A stretch of DNA of 64,000 nt from contig NZ_JAOTIF010000009.1 in NCBI RefSeq assembly GCF_025628885.1, positions 62,001 through 126,000 on the forward strand, written 5' to 3'. The position numbers were made by a program, and so were the translations under genes. Below the pieces are notes generated by a model. It was not told where the DNA came from, did no database searches, and saw only the letters and a program-made list of their open reading frames with translations. This stretch comes from Paraflavisolibacter caeni (GTDB lineage: Bacteria > Bacteroidota > Bacteroidia > Chitinophagales > Chitinophagaceae). The number at the start of each line of letters is the position of its first letter. Positions within the stretch are counted from its first letter, which is position 1. This document shows, piece after piece, positions 49,187 through 58,517 of the stretch.

Positions 49187-51511
49187 TTACAATTTGACTG
49201 TAACCTCTTTGCCTTTGTAGGTTATTGTATTATTGAATTTTGAAGAATTACCTGCTCCGGTCCCATTTTGATGGTTCACCAATACAATATCAAATTTTCT
49301 CGTAGCGAGCATACCAGGAAAACTGCCTTTACGATCTTTGATGGTTAATGTACTTGCGTGATCATTCCAGTAAAATGTTATTTCAGTGTACTTACCTTGC
49401 TCGTAATTGTAATTATTGTTTTCATCTTCATACAAGGTGAACTCAGCATCAGCACCAGGATAAATACGCAATTCCAGGTTATCCCACTTCTTTTCTTCCG
49501 CAAACTGAACTTTCGGTCCCCAGGGTATAATAGAGCCGCCCTTCACATATAAAGGAATGATGTCAATTGGTGTTTCTTTATTAACAGCTTTGCCGCCTTC
49601 AGTACGTTCTCCTGTCCAGAAATCGTACCATACAGCACCTGCCGGTAGGTATACAGATTGAGTGGCAGCGCCTTTATCCGTTACAGGGGATACTAAAAAT
49701 GATTTTCCGAATAGATACTCATTTTCGATATCATACACCTTTTTGTCATTGACAAAATCCATATACAATGCACGCATAATAGAACCGGAATGACTAGTTA
49801 CATTCCATGCAGTGGCGTATAGATATGGCAAAAGATGATAGCGCAAATTGATGAATTTCTCCTGTACGTCAAATGGCCATTCGCCACGATTACCAAACTG
49901 GTAGATTTCCCGGGGAATATCTGTTCCATGAGAACGCATCATTGGAGTAAAAGTTGCAAACTGCATCCAGCGGGTATAGAGTTCCTGAAACTCAGGATTC
50001 TTCGCACCTCCACCTTTCACAAAAGCTCCTGCAAAAAAGCCTCCAATATCAGTGTTCCAGTATGGAATACCGCACAAAGAAAAGTTCAAACCTGCAGGAA
50101 TCTGTTTGCGGAATGTCTGCCAGTTGGAACCCACATCACCGCTCCAGGTGTTGGCACCATAACGCTGCTGGCCGGCAAAGGCCGAGCGGGTAAGGATCAT
50201 TACCCTTTTATCAGAAGTCGTCTGCCGCTGATGATCGTACACCCCACCTACGTGTTGCAAAGGAAAAGCATTGCGCACACTGCGAAAAGTACCGAGGTAA
50301 GTAGGCAGGTCAAAGTCCTTTTCTTTCAGATTTACATGATCAGGTTCAGAAGAATCTAACCACCAGGCATCGCTGTTCAAAGAGAACACACCTTTGTTCA
50401 GGTAACTCCAGTAGATATCGCGTGCCACAGGGTTGTAGACATCATAAGGTGTAGTTCCACTTCTGGGAGGCCATGTCTCGAAGTCAATGAGCATTTTTTT
50501 ATTCTTGAACTCTGCATATTGCTTCGTCTGAGGCCCAAAACCTGGCCATGCAACAATAAAAATATGAGCATTCAACTGGTGTACACTATCCACCATTGAC
50601 TTTGGATCAGGAAAGGTAGAACGATCAAAACCCATAGCGTTCCAGTTACTGTCTTTACCCCAGTACTGCCAGTCCTGTATAATGCCATCCAACGGCACTT
50701 TCAGGCTACGGTATTTCTTTACCACATCCACGAGTTCGAATTGTGTTTTATAGCGCTCCCTGGATTGGTTGAAGCCATACACCCAAAGTGGCATCAGGGG
50801 CGCCTGTCCTGTTAAATCACGCAATTGAGTAATCACGCCATCAGCACTGCTGCCATACAGGAAATAATAGTCCGAGCAGTCCCCTACTTCCGAATCAAAA
50901 GAAGTTTCTTGGGGGTTATCTAAAAAGGTGGTAGGTGCATAGTTGTCCCAGAAAACGCCGTAACCTTTCACCGATTGAAAGAAGGGAATGCACACCTTCA
51001 TGTTATCCTGGCGCAGGAACACCTTTTGGCCACGCTGGCTTATTTTACCATTTTGCTGTTGACCAAGACCATAGATAACCTCGTCTTTGTCCAACCGGAA
51101 AGCCTGCCGAACACTGTAGGTATTCTTATTGACATCTTTGATGGCAGTGAACTGTGTGCCGTAGTCTTTTTCAGTAAAGAGTTGACCGCCATTTAAGTTA
51201 CTGAAAGCCACTTTACCTGTCATCAGATTAAGTTCTACTTGCAAGGCTTCACTCTTAAGCAGAACGGCATTTCCTTGCTGCTGTATATCCAGTTTAATGG
51301 ATTCCGGCTTTTTAATCACCGAAAGACTCTCCTTTTTATAAGAGGTACCTTCCGGAGCTTTGACAACTCTGACAATTTTGGGACTATTAAACTGTATTTC
51401 CACAATCAGGCCGTCAACCGTAGATTGAATACCATAGGTTGTTTTTGTAAAGCTTTGACCAAATGCTACATTGGAAAAAAACAGAAAGAGTATATAGGAA
51501 ATTTTCTTCAT
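49187..51511 (-). CDS. GH31 alpha-xylosidase/alpha-glucosidase family enzyme
   Basis: 774 residues from the ATG at 51511 (MKKISYILFLFFSNVAFGQS), chosen so that the signal peptide leads; a TTG 15 bases upstream is in frame. The (beta/alpha)8 barrel spans about 230-600. The catalytic nucleophile Asp is in WWLDSSEPDHVN, the acid/base Asp in TWSGDVGSNWQTF, and GIPYWNTDIGGF is the conserved GH31 strand. C-terminal beta-domains follow (DUF5110 near the end). Substrate could be alpha-xylose or alpha-glucose linkages; xylosidase is favoured only by the locus context. Confidence 0.9.
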   Translation of the reverse strand: MKKISYILFLFFSNVAFGQSFTKTTYGIQSTVDGLIVEIQFNSPKIVRVVKAPEGTSYKKESLSVIKKPESIKLDIQQQGNAVLLKSEALQVELNLMTGKVAFSNLNGGQLFTEKDYGTQFTAIKDVNKNTYSVRQAFRLDKDEVIYGLGQQQNGKISQRGQKVFLRQDNMKVCIPFFQSVKGYGVFWDNYAPTTFLDNPQETSFDSEVGDCSDYYFLYGSSADGVITQLRDLTGQAPLMPLWVYGFNQSRERYKTQFELVDVVKKYRSLKVPLDGIIQDWQYWGKDSNWNAMGFDRSTFPDPKSMVDSVHQLNAHIFIVAWPGFGPQTKQYAEFKNKKMLIDFETWPPRSGTTPYDVYNPVARDIYWSYLNKGVFSLNSDAWWLDSSEPDHVNLKEKDFDLPTYLGTFRSVRNAFPLQHVGGVYDHQRQTTSDKRVMILTRSAFAGQQRYGANTWSGDVGSNWQTFRKQIPAGLNFSLCGIPYWNTDIGGFFAGAFVKGGGAKNPEFQELYTRWMQFATFTPMMRSHGTDIPREIYQFGNRGEWPFDVQEKFINLRYHLLPYLYATAWNVTSHSGSIMRALYMDFVNDKKVYDIENEYLFGKSFLVSPVTDKGAATQSVYLPAGAVWYDFWTGERTEGGKAVNKETPIDIIPLYVKGGSIIPWGPKVQFAEEKKWDNLELRIYPGADAEFTLYEDENNNYNYEQGKYTEITFYWNDHASTLTIKDRKGSFPGMLATRKFDIVLVNHQNGTGAGNSSKFNNTITYKGKEVTVKL

Positions 51512-51605
51512 TATGTAAGAATTCAAACTTTAATCAGGGATAAGCACTTCCCACATTGCAGGCAATTCAATACCTGCAATATGGGAATATAGAATTGAAG
51601 TAATC

Positions 51606-53243
51606 TTAGTTGTATCCTGGATTTTGTTTCAAATTTGAGTTTTTAGCAATCTCTGTTCTGGGTATGGGGTAAAGCGACCTGTAGTCACCATTGGGAGAAT
51701 GGGACAACCATGACTTCTTCGTAAATACACCAAACCGGATCAGATCAGTTCTTCTGCGGGCTTCCTGGTTAAACTCCCAGGCCAGTTCATCTAAAAAGCG
51801 GCCATATTGGATATCAGCACCTCCTTCAGTAGTTGTTACTAAATGGTTTCGAAGTCCATAATCATAACTGCTTCCTTTTAACAGATCCGCTCCAGTCACC
51901 ACAGCTCTTGCAGGATTCAATTTGAAAGCTCTTTTGCGGACTTCTGTTACGATTGCGGCTGCTCCGTCAGCATCTCCGCTCCGCATTAAAGATTCAGCTT
52001 TCATCATCAATATATCGGCATACCTGAACAGTGGCCAGTCATTGCTCAGGCGATTGGTAGAGCCCGCGGCAATTTCAAACTTGCCCAACCTCAATCCATC
52101 TACTTCCTCTGAAACATCAACACCAGGAACATAATTACGATACGACAACGGCTTGCCTACATAGGCGCCCATAGTACCGTATATGCTATCACCGGTTGAC
52201 GTATACTGCTGCCCCATAATGAAATTATCCAGCAAGCGACTATCCTCAGGATCAAATGTGCTGATGAATTGCGGAATGGCACAGACTCCACCCCAGGGAG
52301 AGAATTGTAGATTATAAGTTTTTTGGTTCTCAGGTTGCAGCGTTTGCATATGCACATCAAACGAATTCCAATCATTGACATACTTGGAATCAAATGGCAA
52401 TGCAAAAATGATCTCCTTGGAATTTTCATTGTTCGTTACAAACACATTCTTCTGGTTGGGTTCCAATATGAACAGCTTGGAATCTATGATTTCATCACAA
52501 ACTTCCTTGCACTTTTCCCATTGTGGAGTACCGGTATAAACACCTGCATTCAGGTACATTTTTGCCAATAAGGCAAGTCCTGCCCATTTATTGAACTTAC
52601 CATAGGTTGTCTTATTATTTTCTGTGCTCACTTTCGGAATATTGGTCACCAGGTCATTGACAATAAAATCATATACTTCTTTCCTGGTATTTTGTTTGGG
52701 TAAATACCCTGCTGGCACATCAAACCTGTCTACGATCGGAACGTTTCCATAAATGTCACACAATATCCAATAATAGGACGCTCTCAACAGCTTCATTTCA
52801 GCAATCAATGTGGTGGTATCCTTGGGGTCAACAGGAATGGCTCCTGACTGAACCTGGTAAATGATACGGTTACTATTGGTAATGCCTTGGTAAGCCCTTG
52901 TCCATATATTGATCACGATATCATCTTCGGTTGTCCATTTATGCTCGTGTATCCGGCGATATACACCGCCATCTACCCATCCATTAGGACGGGCTGGCGT
53001 AAGCATTTGGTCAGCAGAAACTTCCTGGGCTCTGTAAACAGTATTCCATTGCAACAATAGGCCACGCCAGTCCACGTAGGCAGCACCTGCTAATGCAGCA
53101 AGATCAGTACTGTCTGGTGTAAATTCCCGTGCAATAATGGTATTATAAGAGGTGTCCTTCAACTTGGTACAGGCTGAAAATAGAAACGGAAGTAAAACAA
53201 GGATAGCTGCTCCTGAATATATATAACGGTTAATCTTTTTCAT
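51606..53243 (-). CDS. SusD/RagB-family glycan-binding lipoprotein
   Basis: 545 residues. The signal peptide and lipobox (MKKINRYIYSGAAILVLLPF, then LFSAC-T) anchor it to the outer membrane. The TPR-based SusD core is recognisable by its start KLKDTSYNTIIAREFTPDST and by AEMKLLRASYYWILCDIYGN and RYADILMMKAESLMRSGDAD. The C-terminal ends with the usual PIPRTEIAKNSNLKQNPGY. It caps the SusC channel and binds the oligosaccharide. It follows SusC by 18 nt. Confidence 0.97.
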   Translation of the reverse strand: MKKINRYIYSGAAILVLLPFLFSACTKLKDTSYNTIIAREFTPDSTDLAALAGAAYVDWRGLLLQWNTVYRAQEVSADQMLTPARPNGWVDGGVYRRIHEHKWTTEDDIVINIWTRAYQGITNSNRIIYQVQSGAIPVDPKDTTTLIAEMKLLRASYYWILCDIYGNVPIVDRFDVPAGYLPKQNTRKEVYDFIVNDLVTNIPKVSTENNKTTYGKFNKWAGLALLAKMYLNAGVYTGTPQWEKCKEVCDEIIDSKLFILEPNQKNVFVTNNENSKEIIFALPFDSKYVNDWNSFDVHMQTLQPENQKTYNLQFSPWGGVCAIPQFISTFDPEDSRLLDNFIMGQQYTSTGDSIYGTMGAYVGKPLSYRNYVPGVDVSEEVDGLRLGKFEIAAGSTNRLSNDWPLFRYADILMMKAESLMRSGDADGAAAIVTEVRKRAFKLNPARAVVTGADLLKGSSYDYGLRNHLVTTTEGGADIQYGRFLDELAWEFNQEARRRTDLIRFGVFTKKSWLSHSPNGDYRSLYPIPRTEIAKNSNLKQNPGYN

Positions 53244-53261
53244 GGCTGAATCAATTAAAAA

Positions 53262-56200
53262 TTAAAAGGTTACATTAAGACCAACACTAAATGTTCGTGT
53301 AGTTGGATATTTATAGGGTGAATCCATGCCGGGATCAAGACCTGAAGTAGGTACTTGTACTACTCCAGACTGTGCTGCAGATTGCGCATTGCGCAAACTA
53401 ACCTCTGGATCAATCCCCTTGTAACCAGTAATGATCAATGTATTAAGTGATGCTACGTAAACCCTTGCGGACTGAAATAAATTAGTACCTGTTTTCCTGA
53501 AATTATACCCGAGGGTGATATTGTCTATTTTCCAGAAATCCCCATCTTCAATGTAATAACTATTAAACTCAACTGGCGATTTTAATTGAGTGGTTCCGAA
53601 TACCGGGTCATATGCATTTTTCATCAGGTTATACTGTGCTTGCGTAGGATTCTCAAACATCATACGTTGCAAATTGGCCACCTGGAAATTGAAGGCACCT
53701 CTTTGCGTAATGGTTAAATCCCAGTTATTCAGCCTGAAGCTATTGTTCCAGGCCAGGTAATGCCTGGGAAGACCATTACCCAGCACTTTCTTGTCTTCAA
53801 AAGCATGGGCAAAATCTTTGTAATTGACCGGCTTTCCATCACGGCCTTCATATATCCATTGACCATAGTTGGCCACATCTGAAGGATCACCGCCTACACC
53901 AATTACTTTATAACCATAGAAATCACCAACTTCTCCGCCAACCCTTAAAAGGTGGGAAAAAGTTTGAATAGGAGGAAAAATAGCGCCTACTCGGATATAA
54001 TCAGTTGAAGTTTTATAAAGGTCATTAGAGAGACTGATTAATTTGTTAGAGTTAGTAGAATAGTTGACCGTTGAATTCCATTCAAAGTTGTTTTTACGGA
54101 CAGGCACAAAGTTGACCTGTACTTCTATCCCTTTGTTTTGCATGGTTCCAACATTGGCCATGGTCCGGTTGTAAAGATTTGGAGGACTTGGCACTTCAAA
54201 CAAATAAAGCAGGTTATGTATTTTCCGGTTATACAAATCAATACTACCGCCAATCCGGTTATCCAACATGCTGAAGTCAAGGCCTATATTGGTCTCCCTT
54301 TTTTCTTCCCATTGAAGATTTGGATTAGCATTTTGCGACGGCACAAGCGTTTGCACCCACTCTCCATTAGATAACACAAAGCCACCATAACTGAGTGTTG
54401 CCAATCCTAGAAATGGCTGGTTGGGTTGCGATCCGGTAACTCCATAACCAGCCCGAAGCTTCAGGTCATTAAAAAGCTTTTGGTTATCCATAAATGATTC
54501 CCTGGTAATTCTCCAGCCTGCAGAAACAGCAGGAAAAGTTCCCCATGGATCGTTAGTGCCCCAAAGTTGGCTAGCTTCTTCACTACGGACGCTGGCCATC
54601 AAAAGGTACTTCTGATCATAGTTATAGGTGAGCCTGCCGAAAAATCCTATTAAGTTGGTGGTTGCTCTATAACTACCGATCAAACCTGTGTAATCTCCAC
54701 TGCTAATGGCACGCCCTAAGCCGATATTATGCCAGCTAAACTGATCGGTTGGGAAATCCCAGTTGTTCGTAAAGTCACTATTGTAATCATTCTCCTGGTA
54801 ACTATATCCACCCAAAAGGGTAAAGTTGTTCCTGTTGAAAGATTTTGAATATTCAGCGGTCAATTCAGCCAGCCGGTCTATAGATGAATTCCCCGAAACA
54901 CTGGCATAGCCGTTTCTATTATCACGCAATGTGGATGCATGTTGCTTGGTCTCAGCATACCCCGCTTCTAACATTCTTTTGGTATAAGAAAATATACCGG
55001 AAAGTCTTAATCCTGTAATGGGTGTAAAAACAACTGAACCCTTATACCTTGAATTGCTTTCACTTGATTTACCATCACTTTCCATTAAATCAGATACTGG
55101 GCTCTGGTAATCAAATTTGGTCAATTCCTGGAACCAGGTACCATCAGGATTCTTTACAGGCGCTGTGGGATTCTGCATCGTCGCCTGCCTGTAAATGTTT
55201 GAATTGAAACCATTGAACTTACGGGAAGCACTAAAATAGTTTAGATTGATCTTCAGCTTATTGTTAAACATGCTATGGTTAAAATCCATACGCCCAGAAA
55301 ATTGTTGGTTGTAGGATTTTAAGAACAAACCTTGCAGATCATTATAGTTCACACTTGCGAGGTAGTTGGTGGTTGCATTACCTCCACGGAATGTTAAGTT
55401 ATGGTCCTGAGATACTGGAGTCCTGGTAATTTCTTTCAACCAGTCTGTACTGGCACCATGATCCAGCATGGGGTAAGAAGTATCTCCTGTAGGTGTAATC
55501 ACAATGCGATCACCTGAAGCGATCTGGGCCCTGAAATCTTCTGCTGTCGACATATCCAGTTTTCTGGCTATAGTCTGTATACTAACATAACCGCCGTATT
55601 CAACTGTCGTCTTGTTATTAGCACCTGCCCTTTTAGTAGTAATCAAAATGACCCCGTTAGTCCCACGGGTACCATAAATAGCGGCTGCAGAACCGTCTTT
55701 GAGCACGTCAATAGATTCTATATCCTGGGGGGCTACCATCTTCAGATCTCCAGGCACACCATCAATCAACACCAAAGGATTTTGGTTCACCCCCATGAGT
55801 GTTGACTGGCCACGCAAGATAACCTGGGAGGTAGCAGTAGGATCTCCATTGGGAGAAATAATGGTTAATCCGGCTACTTTACCCTGGATCAACTGCCCGG
55901 CATCCTTTACTGTACCTTTTATAAAATTCTCTGCTTTCACAGTTGCTACCGAACTGGTCACTTCAGCTTTACGCTGCGTACCATAACCGATAACAACCAC
56001 TTCATTTAAAGCAGTTCCTATGCCTGCAAGGATCACTGAAATATTGGATGAAGTGCCTACAGTGATTTCAGTTTTTTCAAAGCCTACTGAAGTGATCACC
56101 AATACATCACCTTCATTGGCATCGATTCTGAAGCTACCATTCCCATCAGTTGCGGTTCCTTTTGAAGTACCCTTAACGGACACGGTAGCGCCGGCAACAG

Positions 56201-56642
56201 GTGCCCCATTCTTATCAACAACCTTACCTGTAACATTCTTAGCATTTGATGAACTCACTGAGTTCAGGGAAATAGTATGAGTCTTTGGAGGAATCACAGT
56301 GATCACATTCTTTGACAATTCAAAGGAAGTGCCTGTCTGCTGGCTGATCTCTAACAGCAATTGTTTTAAGATAAGCACATCTTTCTTGATGGAGATGGAC
56401 TTATTAATGTCTACTTCACTGGCATCATAAGCAAACCGTAAAGGAGTTTGTTGCTCCACCAGGCTAAAAAGTGCACCTAGCTTTTCTGATTTTTTAGAAA
56501 TCTTAATATTGGCATCAAGAGGATCACCCTTGGTTTGCCCATAGTCAAATGCCATTGCTCCATACGTGCATAATATCAAAGCAAATGGCATGAGGAAATG
56601 CAATACTTTCCCCTGTAGCAATCGAAAGTTCAAGTTGCTCAT
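53262..56642 (-). CDS. SusC/RagA-family TonB-dependent transporter with STN domain
   Basis: 1126 residues. An N-terminal signal is followed by an STN domain (about 45-110: LGALFSLVEQQTPLRFAYD, SISIKKDVLILKQLLLEI), which contacts FecR for signalling. A CarboxypepD_reg-like domain (about 138-220) follows, then the plug, with LNEVVVIGYGTQRKAEVTSS, GKVAGLTIISPNGDPTATSQ and DVLKDGSAAAIYGTRGTNGV. The barrel ends in RTFSVGLNVTF with the terminal aromatic. It is downstream of FecR (28-nt gap) and upstream of SusD. The STN domain makes this a sensor of its own substrate. Confidence 0.97.
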   Translation of the reverse strand: MSNLNFRLLQGKVLHFLMPFALILCTYGAMAFDYGQTKGDPLDANIKISKKSEKLGALFSLVEQQTPLRFAYDASEVDINKSISIKKDVLILKQLLLEISQQTGTSFELSKNVITVIPPKTHTISLNSVSSSNAKNVTGKVVDKNGAPVAGATVSVKGTSKGTATDGNGSFRIDANEGDVLVITSVGFEKTEITVGTSSNISVILAGIGTALNEVVVIGYGTQRKAEVTSSVATVKAENFIKGTVKDAGQLIQGKVAGLTIISPNGDPTATSQVILRGQSTLMGVNQNPLVLIDGVPGDLKMVAPQDIESIDVLKDGSAAAIYGTRGTNGVILITTKRAGANNKTTVEYGGYVSIQTIARKLDMSTAEDFRAQIASGDRIVITPTGDTSYPMLDHGASTDWLKEITRTPVSQDHNLTFRGGNATTNYLASVNYNDLQGLFLKSYNQQFSGRMDFNHSMFNNKLKINLNYFSASRKFNGFNSNIYRQATMQNPTAPVKNPDGTWFQELTKFDYQSPVSDLMESDGKSSESNSRYKGSVVFTPITGLRLSGIFSYTKRMLEAGYAETKQHASTLRDNRNGYASVSGNSSIDRLAELTAEYSKSFNRNNFTLLGGYSYQENDYNSDFTNNWDFPTDQFSWHNIGLGRAISSGDYTGLIGSYRATTNLIGFFGRLTYNYDQKYLLMASVRSEEASQLWGTNDPWGTFPAVSAGWRITRESFMDNQKLFNDLKLRAGYGVTGSQPNQPFLGLATLSYGGFVLSNGEWVQTLVPSQNANPNLQWEEKRETNIGLDFSMLDNRIGGSIDLYNRKIHNLLYLFEVPSPPNLYNRTMANVGTMQNKGIEVQVNFVPVRKNNFEWNSTVNYSTNSNKLISLSNDLYKTSTDYIRVGAIFPPIQTFSHLLRVGGEVGDFYGYKVIGVGGDPSDVANYGQWIYEGRDGKPVNYKDFAHAFEDKKVLGNGLPRHYLAWNNSFRLNNWDLTITQRGAFNFQVANLQRMMFENPTQAQYNLMKNAYDPVFGTTQLKSPVEFNSYYIEDGDFWKIDNITLGYNFRKTGTNLFQSARVYVASLNTLIITGYKGIDPEVSLRNAQSAAQSGVVQVPTSGLDPGMDSPYKYPTTRTFSVGLNVTF

Positions 56643-56670
56643 ACAGTTTGATTTTCGTTTTGAAATGATG

Positions 56671-57783
56671 TTATTTGATTACAATCGTATCCCCATTGGT
56701 AGTATAGGTTAACTTTTTAGAGAGACATATGCTTTCCACGATTTCCACAGCTGATGCGTTACTGAAACTACCAGTAAAACTCCACTGCTTCTTATGGCTT
56801 CTGTTCACAAGGTGGATATTAAAAGTCCTTTGAAAACGATCGGCTATTTCCTTAAAATCTGCATTCTTAAAGACAATAATACCTCGCTCCCATCCTAATT
56901 CTTCGTCAGGATTATATTTCTTTTTTTGAAGTGCTAAACTGCGCTTGCTGAATAAACCCATTTCTGAAGGATTCAGAAACATCGTTTCGCCAATTACTTT
57001 CTTACTTGTTGAATCGGCAATCCTGTCAAGCTTTACTTTCCCGGTAACCAGAGCTACCTTTATCTGCTGATCACCCTGGTAACATTTAACATTGAAGGAA
57101 GTCCCTAAAACAGTAGTCATCAGGTTCCCGGAAATGATATGGAATGGATGTAACGTATCCCTTTTTACATGAAAGAAAGCTTCTCCTGTCAAAGTCACTT
57201 CCCGCTGTCCTCCTGTAAACTTTGAAGGATAAACCAAACGGCTATCTGCATTTAAATGGACCTCGCTGCCGTCAGGCAGGAGAATACGGGCCTGCTCCCC
57301 CTTGGGTACGTATTTCTCCACCATAACTATATTTTCAGTTGCAGTGGATACTTTAGACACCTTGCTGTTGCGAAAAAATGAAAAATAAACACCTCCCAGC
57401 AGAACGACAGCCATGCTAAAAATAATGGCTTTACGCACCATCCTTTGTAACGGGCTTACTGAAATGATCTCGGTCTCCTCTAAATAATCATGGTCATTGA
57501 CTACTTCTGTTTGCTGGAACAGATTAGTATTTCCATGTTCGGAAAGATTTTTTAAGGCGCCAGCAAAGCGCTGTTGTTCCTTTTGAAACTCAGCATCAGA
57601 AAGCCTGATAGAAAATGCTTCTATATAATTATTAGCCGAAATAATTACATCCAGCTTTTCAGGATGCCGGCTGATCCAATCAGTCCAGAACTGGATATCG
57701 GCTTCATTTTCCTTGAAATAATATCTTAGGTACGACTCATCTGTAACAAAGTCCTCCACCAAATATGCTAAGTAATCCTTCAT
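56671..57783 (-). CDS. FecR-family anti-sigma factor
   Basis: 370 residues. The cytosolic N-terminal part (about 1-115) binds the sigma factor; a single TM segment (about 117-137: RKAIIFSMAVVLLGGVYFSF) follows. Periplasmic FecR domain: YVPKGEQARILLPDGSEVHL, NADSRLVYPSKFTGGQREVT and TVLGTSFNVKCYQGDQ. A C-terminal DUF4974 domain contacts the STN domain of SusC (FKNADFKEIADRFQRTFNIH). It lies 67 nt after the sigma gene and 28 nt before SusC. Confidence 0.97.
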   Translation of the reverse strand: MKDYLAYLVEDFVTDESYLRYYFKENEADIQFWTDWISRHPEKLDVIISANNYIEAFSIRLSDAEFQKEQQRFAGALKNLSEHGNTNLFQQTEVVNDHDYLEETEIISVSPLQRMVRKAIIFSMAVVLLGGVYFSFFRNSKVSKVSTATENIVMVEKYVPKGEQARILLPDGSEVHLNADSRLVYPSKFTGGQREVTLTGEAFFHVKRDTLHPFHIISGNLMTTVLGTSFNVKCYQGDQQIKVALVTGKVKLDRIADSTSKKVIGETMFLNPSEMGLFSKRSLALQKKKYNPDEELGWERGIIVFKNADFKEIADRFQRTFNIHLVNRSHKKQWSFTGSFSNASAVEIVESICLSKKLTYTTNGDTIVIK

Positions 57784-57849
57784 TCAACCCGATTCTAAAG
57801 AAAAGACTGCAGGAAGTCATTTTTTTACCAGAAATTTTTCAACTTTTTT

Positions 57850-58416
57850 TTACGAAGAATAAGTAGAGGAAAGAAAATAGCGGAGTTGCTTCATAGCCTC
57901 ATACATATGATTATAGATCGTGCGGGGCTCACTGTTCAGCAGTAGGGCAATTTCCTCAAAGCTTTTGTTTTCGAAAAACCGCAACCTGATGACTTCTTTT
58001 TGTTTTTTAGTAAGCTGAGCCAGAGCCTTATCAAGCTTGAGTCTGGTCTCATGCTCTGTTTGAAAAGCAATGATCACCTCTTCATAAGAAAATTGCATCT
58101 CATAATCTTCACTGGAGATATTTTGCTCTAAAAACTGTTCTTTTTTCAGAACATCAATAATTTTTCTACGAATGCAGGTGCACAGGTAAGCGCCAACAGA
58201 AGATACTGCTGGAATTTTCTCACGTTTTGCCCAGATACTAAGAAACAGGTCATGAATACTATCCTTTGTCAATTCCCTGTCAAGGCAAAGACTAAAACCA
58301 GCTCCAAAAAGGTATTGGTAATAAATATTGTACAGCTCTTGCAATGCAGAAGAATCTCCGGACCTCATTCGATCCCATAATAGAGTTGCATTTATCTCGT
58401 TTTCTTTCAATGCCAA
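57850..58416 (-). CDS. FecI-like ECF RNA polymerase sigma factor
   Basis: 188 residues. Region 2 includes ALQELYNIYYQYLFGAGFSL and IHDLFLSIWAKREKIP; region 4 has KALAQLTKKQKEVIRLRFFE and the recognition helix SFEEIALLLNSEPRTIYNHM. No domain beyond the two is present, as in ECF factors. It pairs with the FecR anti-sigma gene just downstream and with the STN-type SusC, the classical trans-envelope signalling relay that turns on the locus. Confidence 0.96.
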   Translation of the reverse strand: MALKENEINATLLWDRMRSGDSSALQELYNIYYQYLFGAGFSLCLDRELTKDSIHDLFLSIWAKREKIPAVSSVGAYLCTCIRRKIIDVLKKEQFLEQNISSEDYEMQFSYEEVIIAFQTEHETRLKLDKALAQLTKKQKEVIRLRFFENKSFEEIALLLNSEPRTIYNHMYEAMKQLRYFLSSTYSS

Positions 58417-58441
58417 GGCAAGCGGTTATGTATATAAAGTT

Positions 58442-58478
58442 AACGAGTATAATTGTAAAAAAAACAATTATACTCGTT
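58442..58478. other. Perfect 15-bp inverted repeat before the fecI-like gene
   Basis: AACGAGTATAATTGT (58442-58456) and its exact complement (58464-58478) around a 7-A loop. On the plus strand it continues into a run of T. On the minus strand it lies between the GH42 stop (58518) and the sigma gene start (58416), so it can end GH42 transcription or be a binding site in front of the sigma gene. Confidence 0.7.
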
Positions 58479-58517
58479 TTTTTTCTCTGTACCTGGATAG
58501 ACCTTGATGTTTCCCCT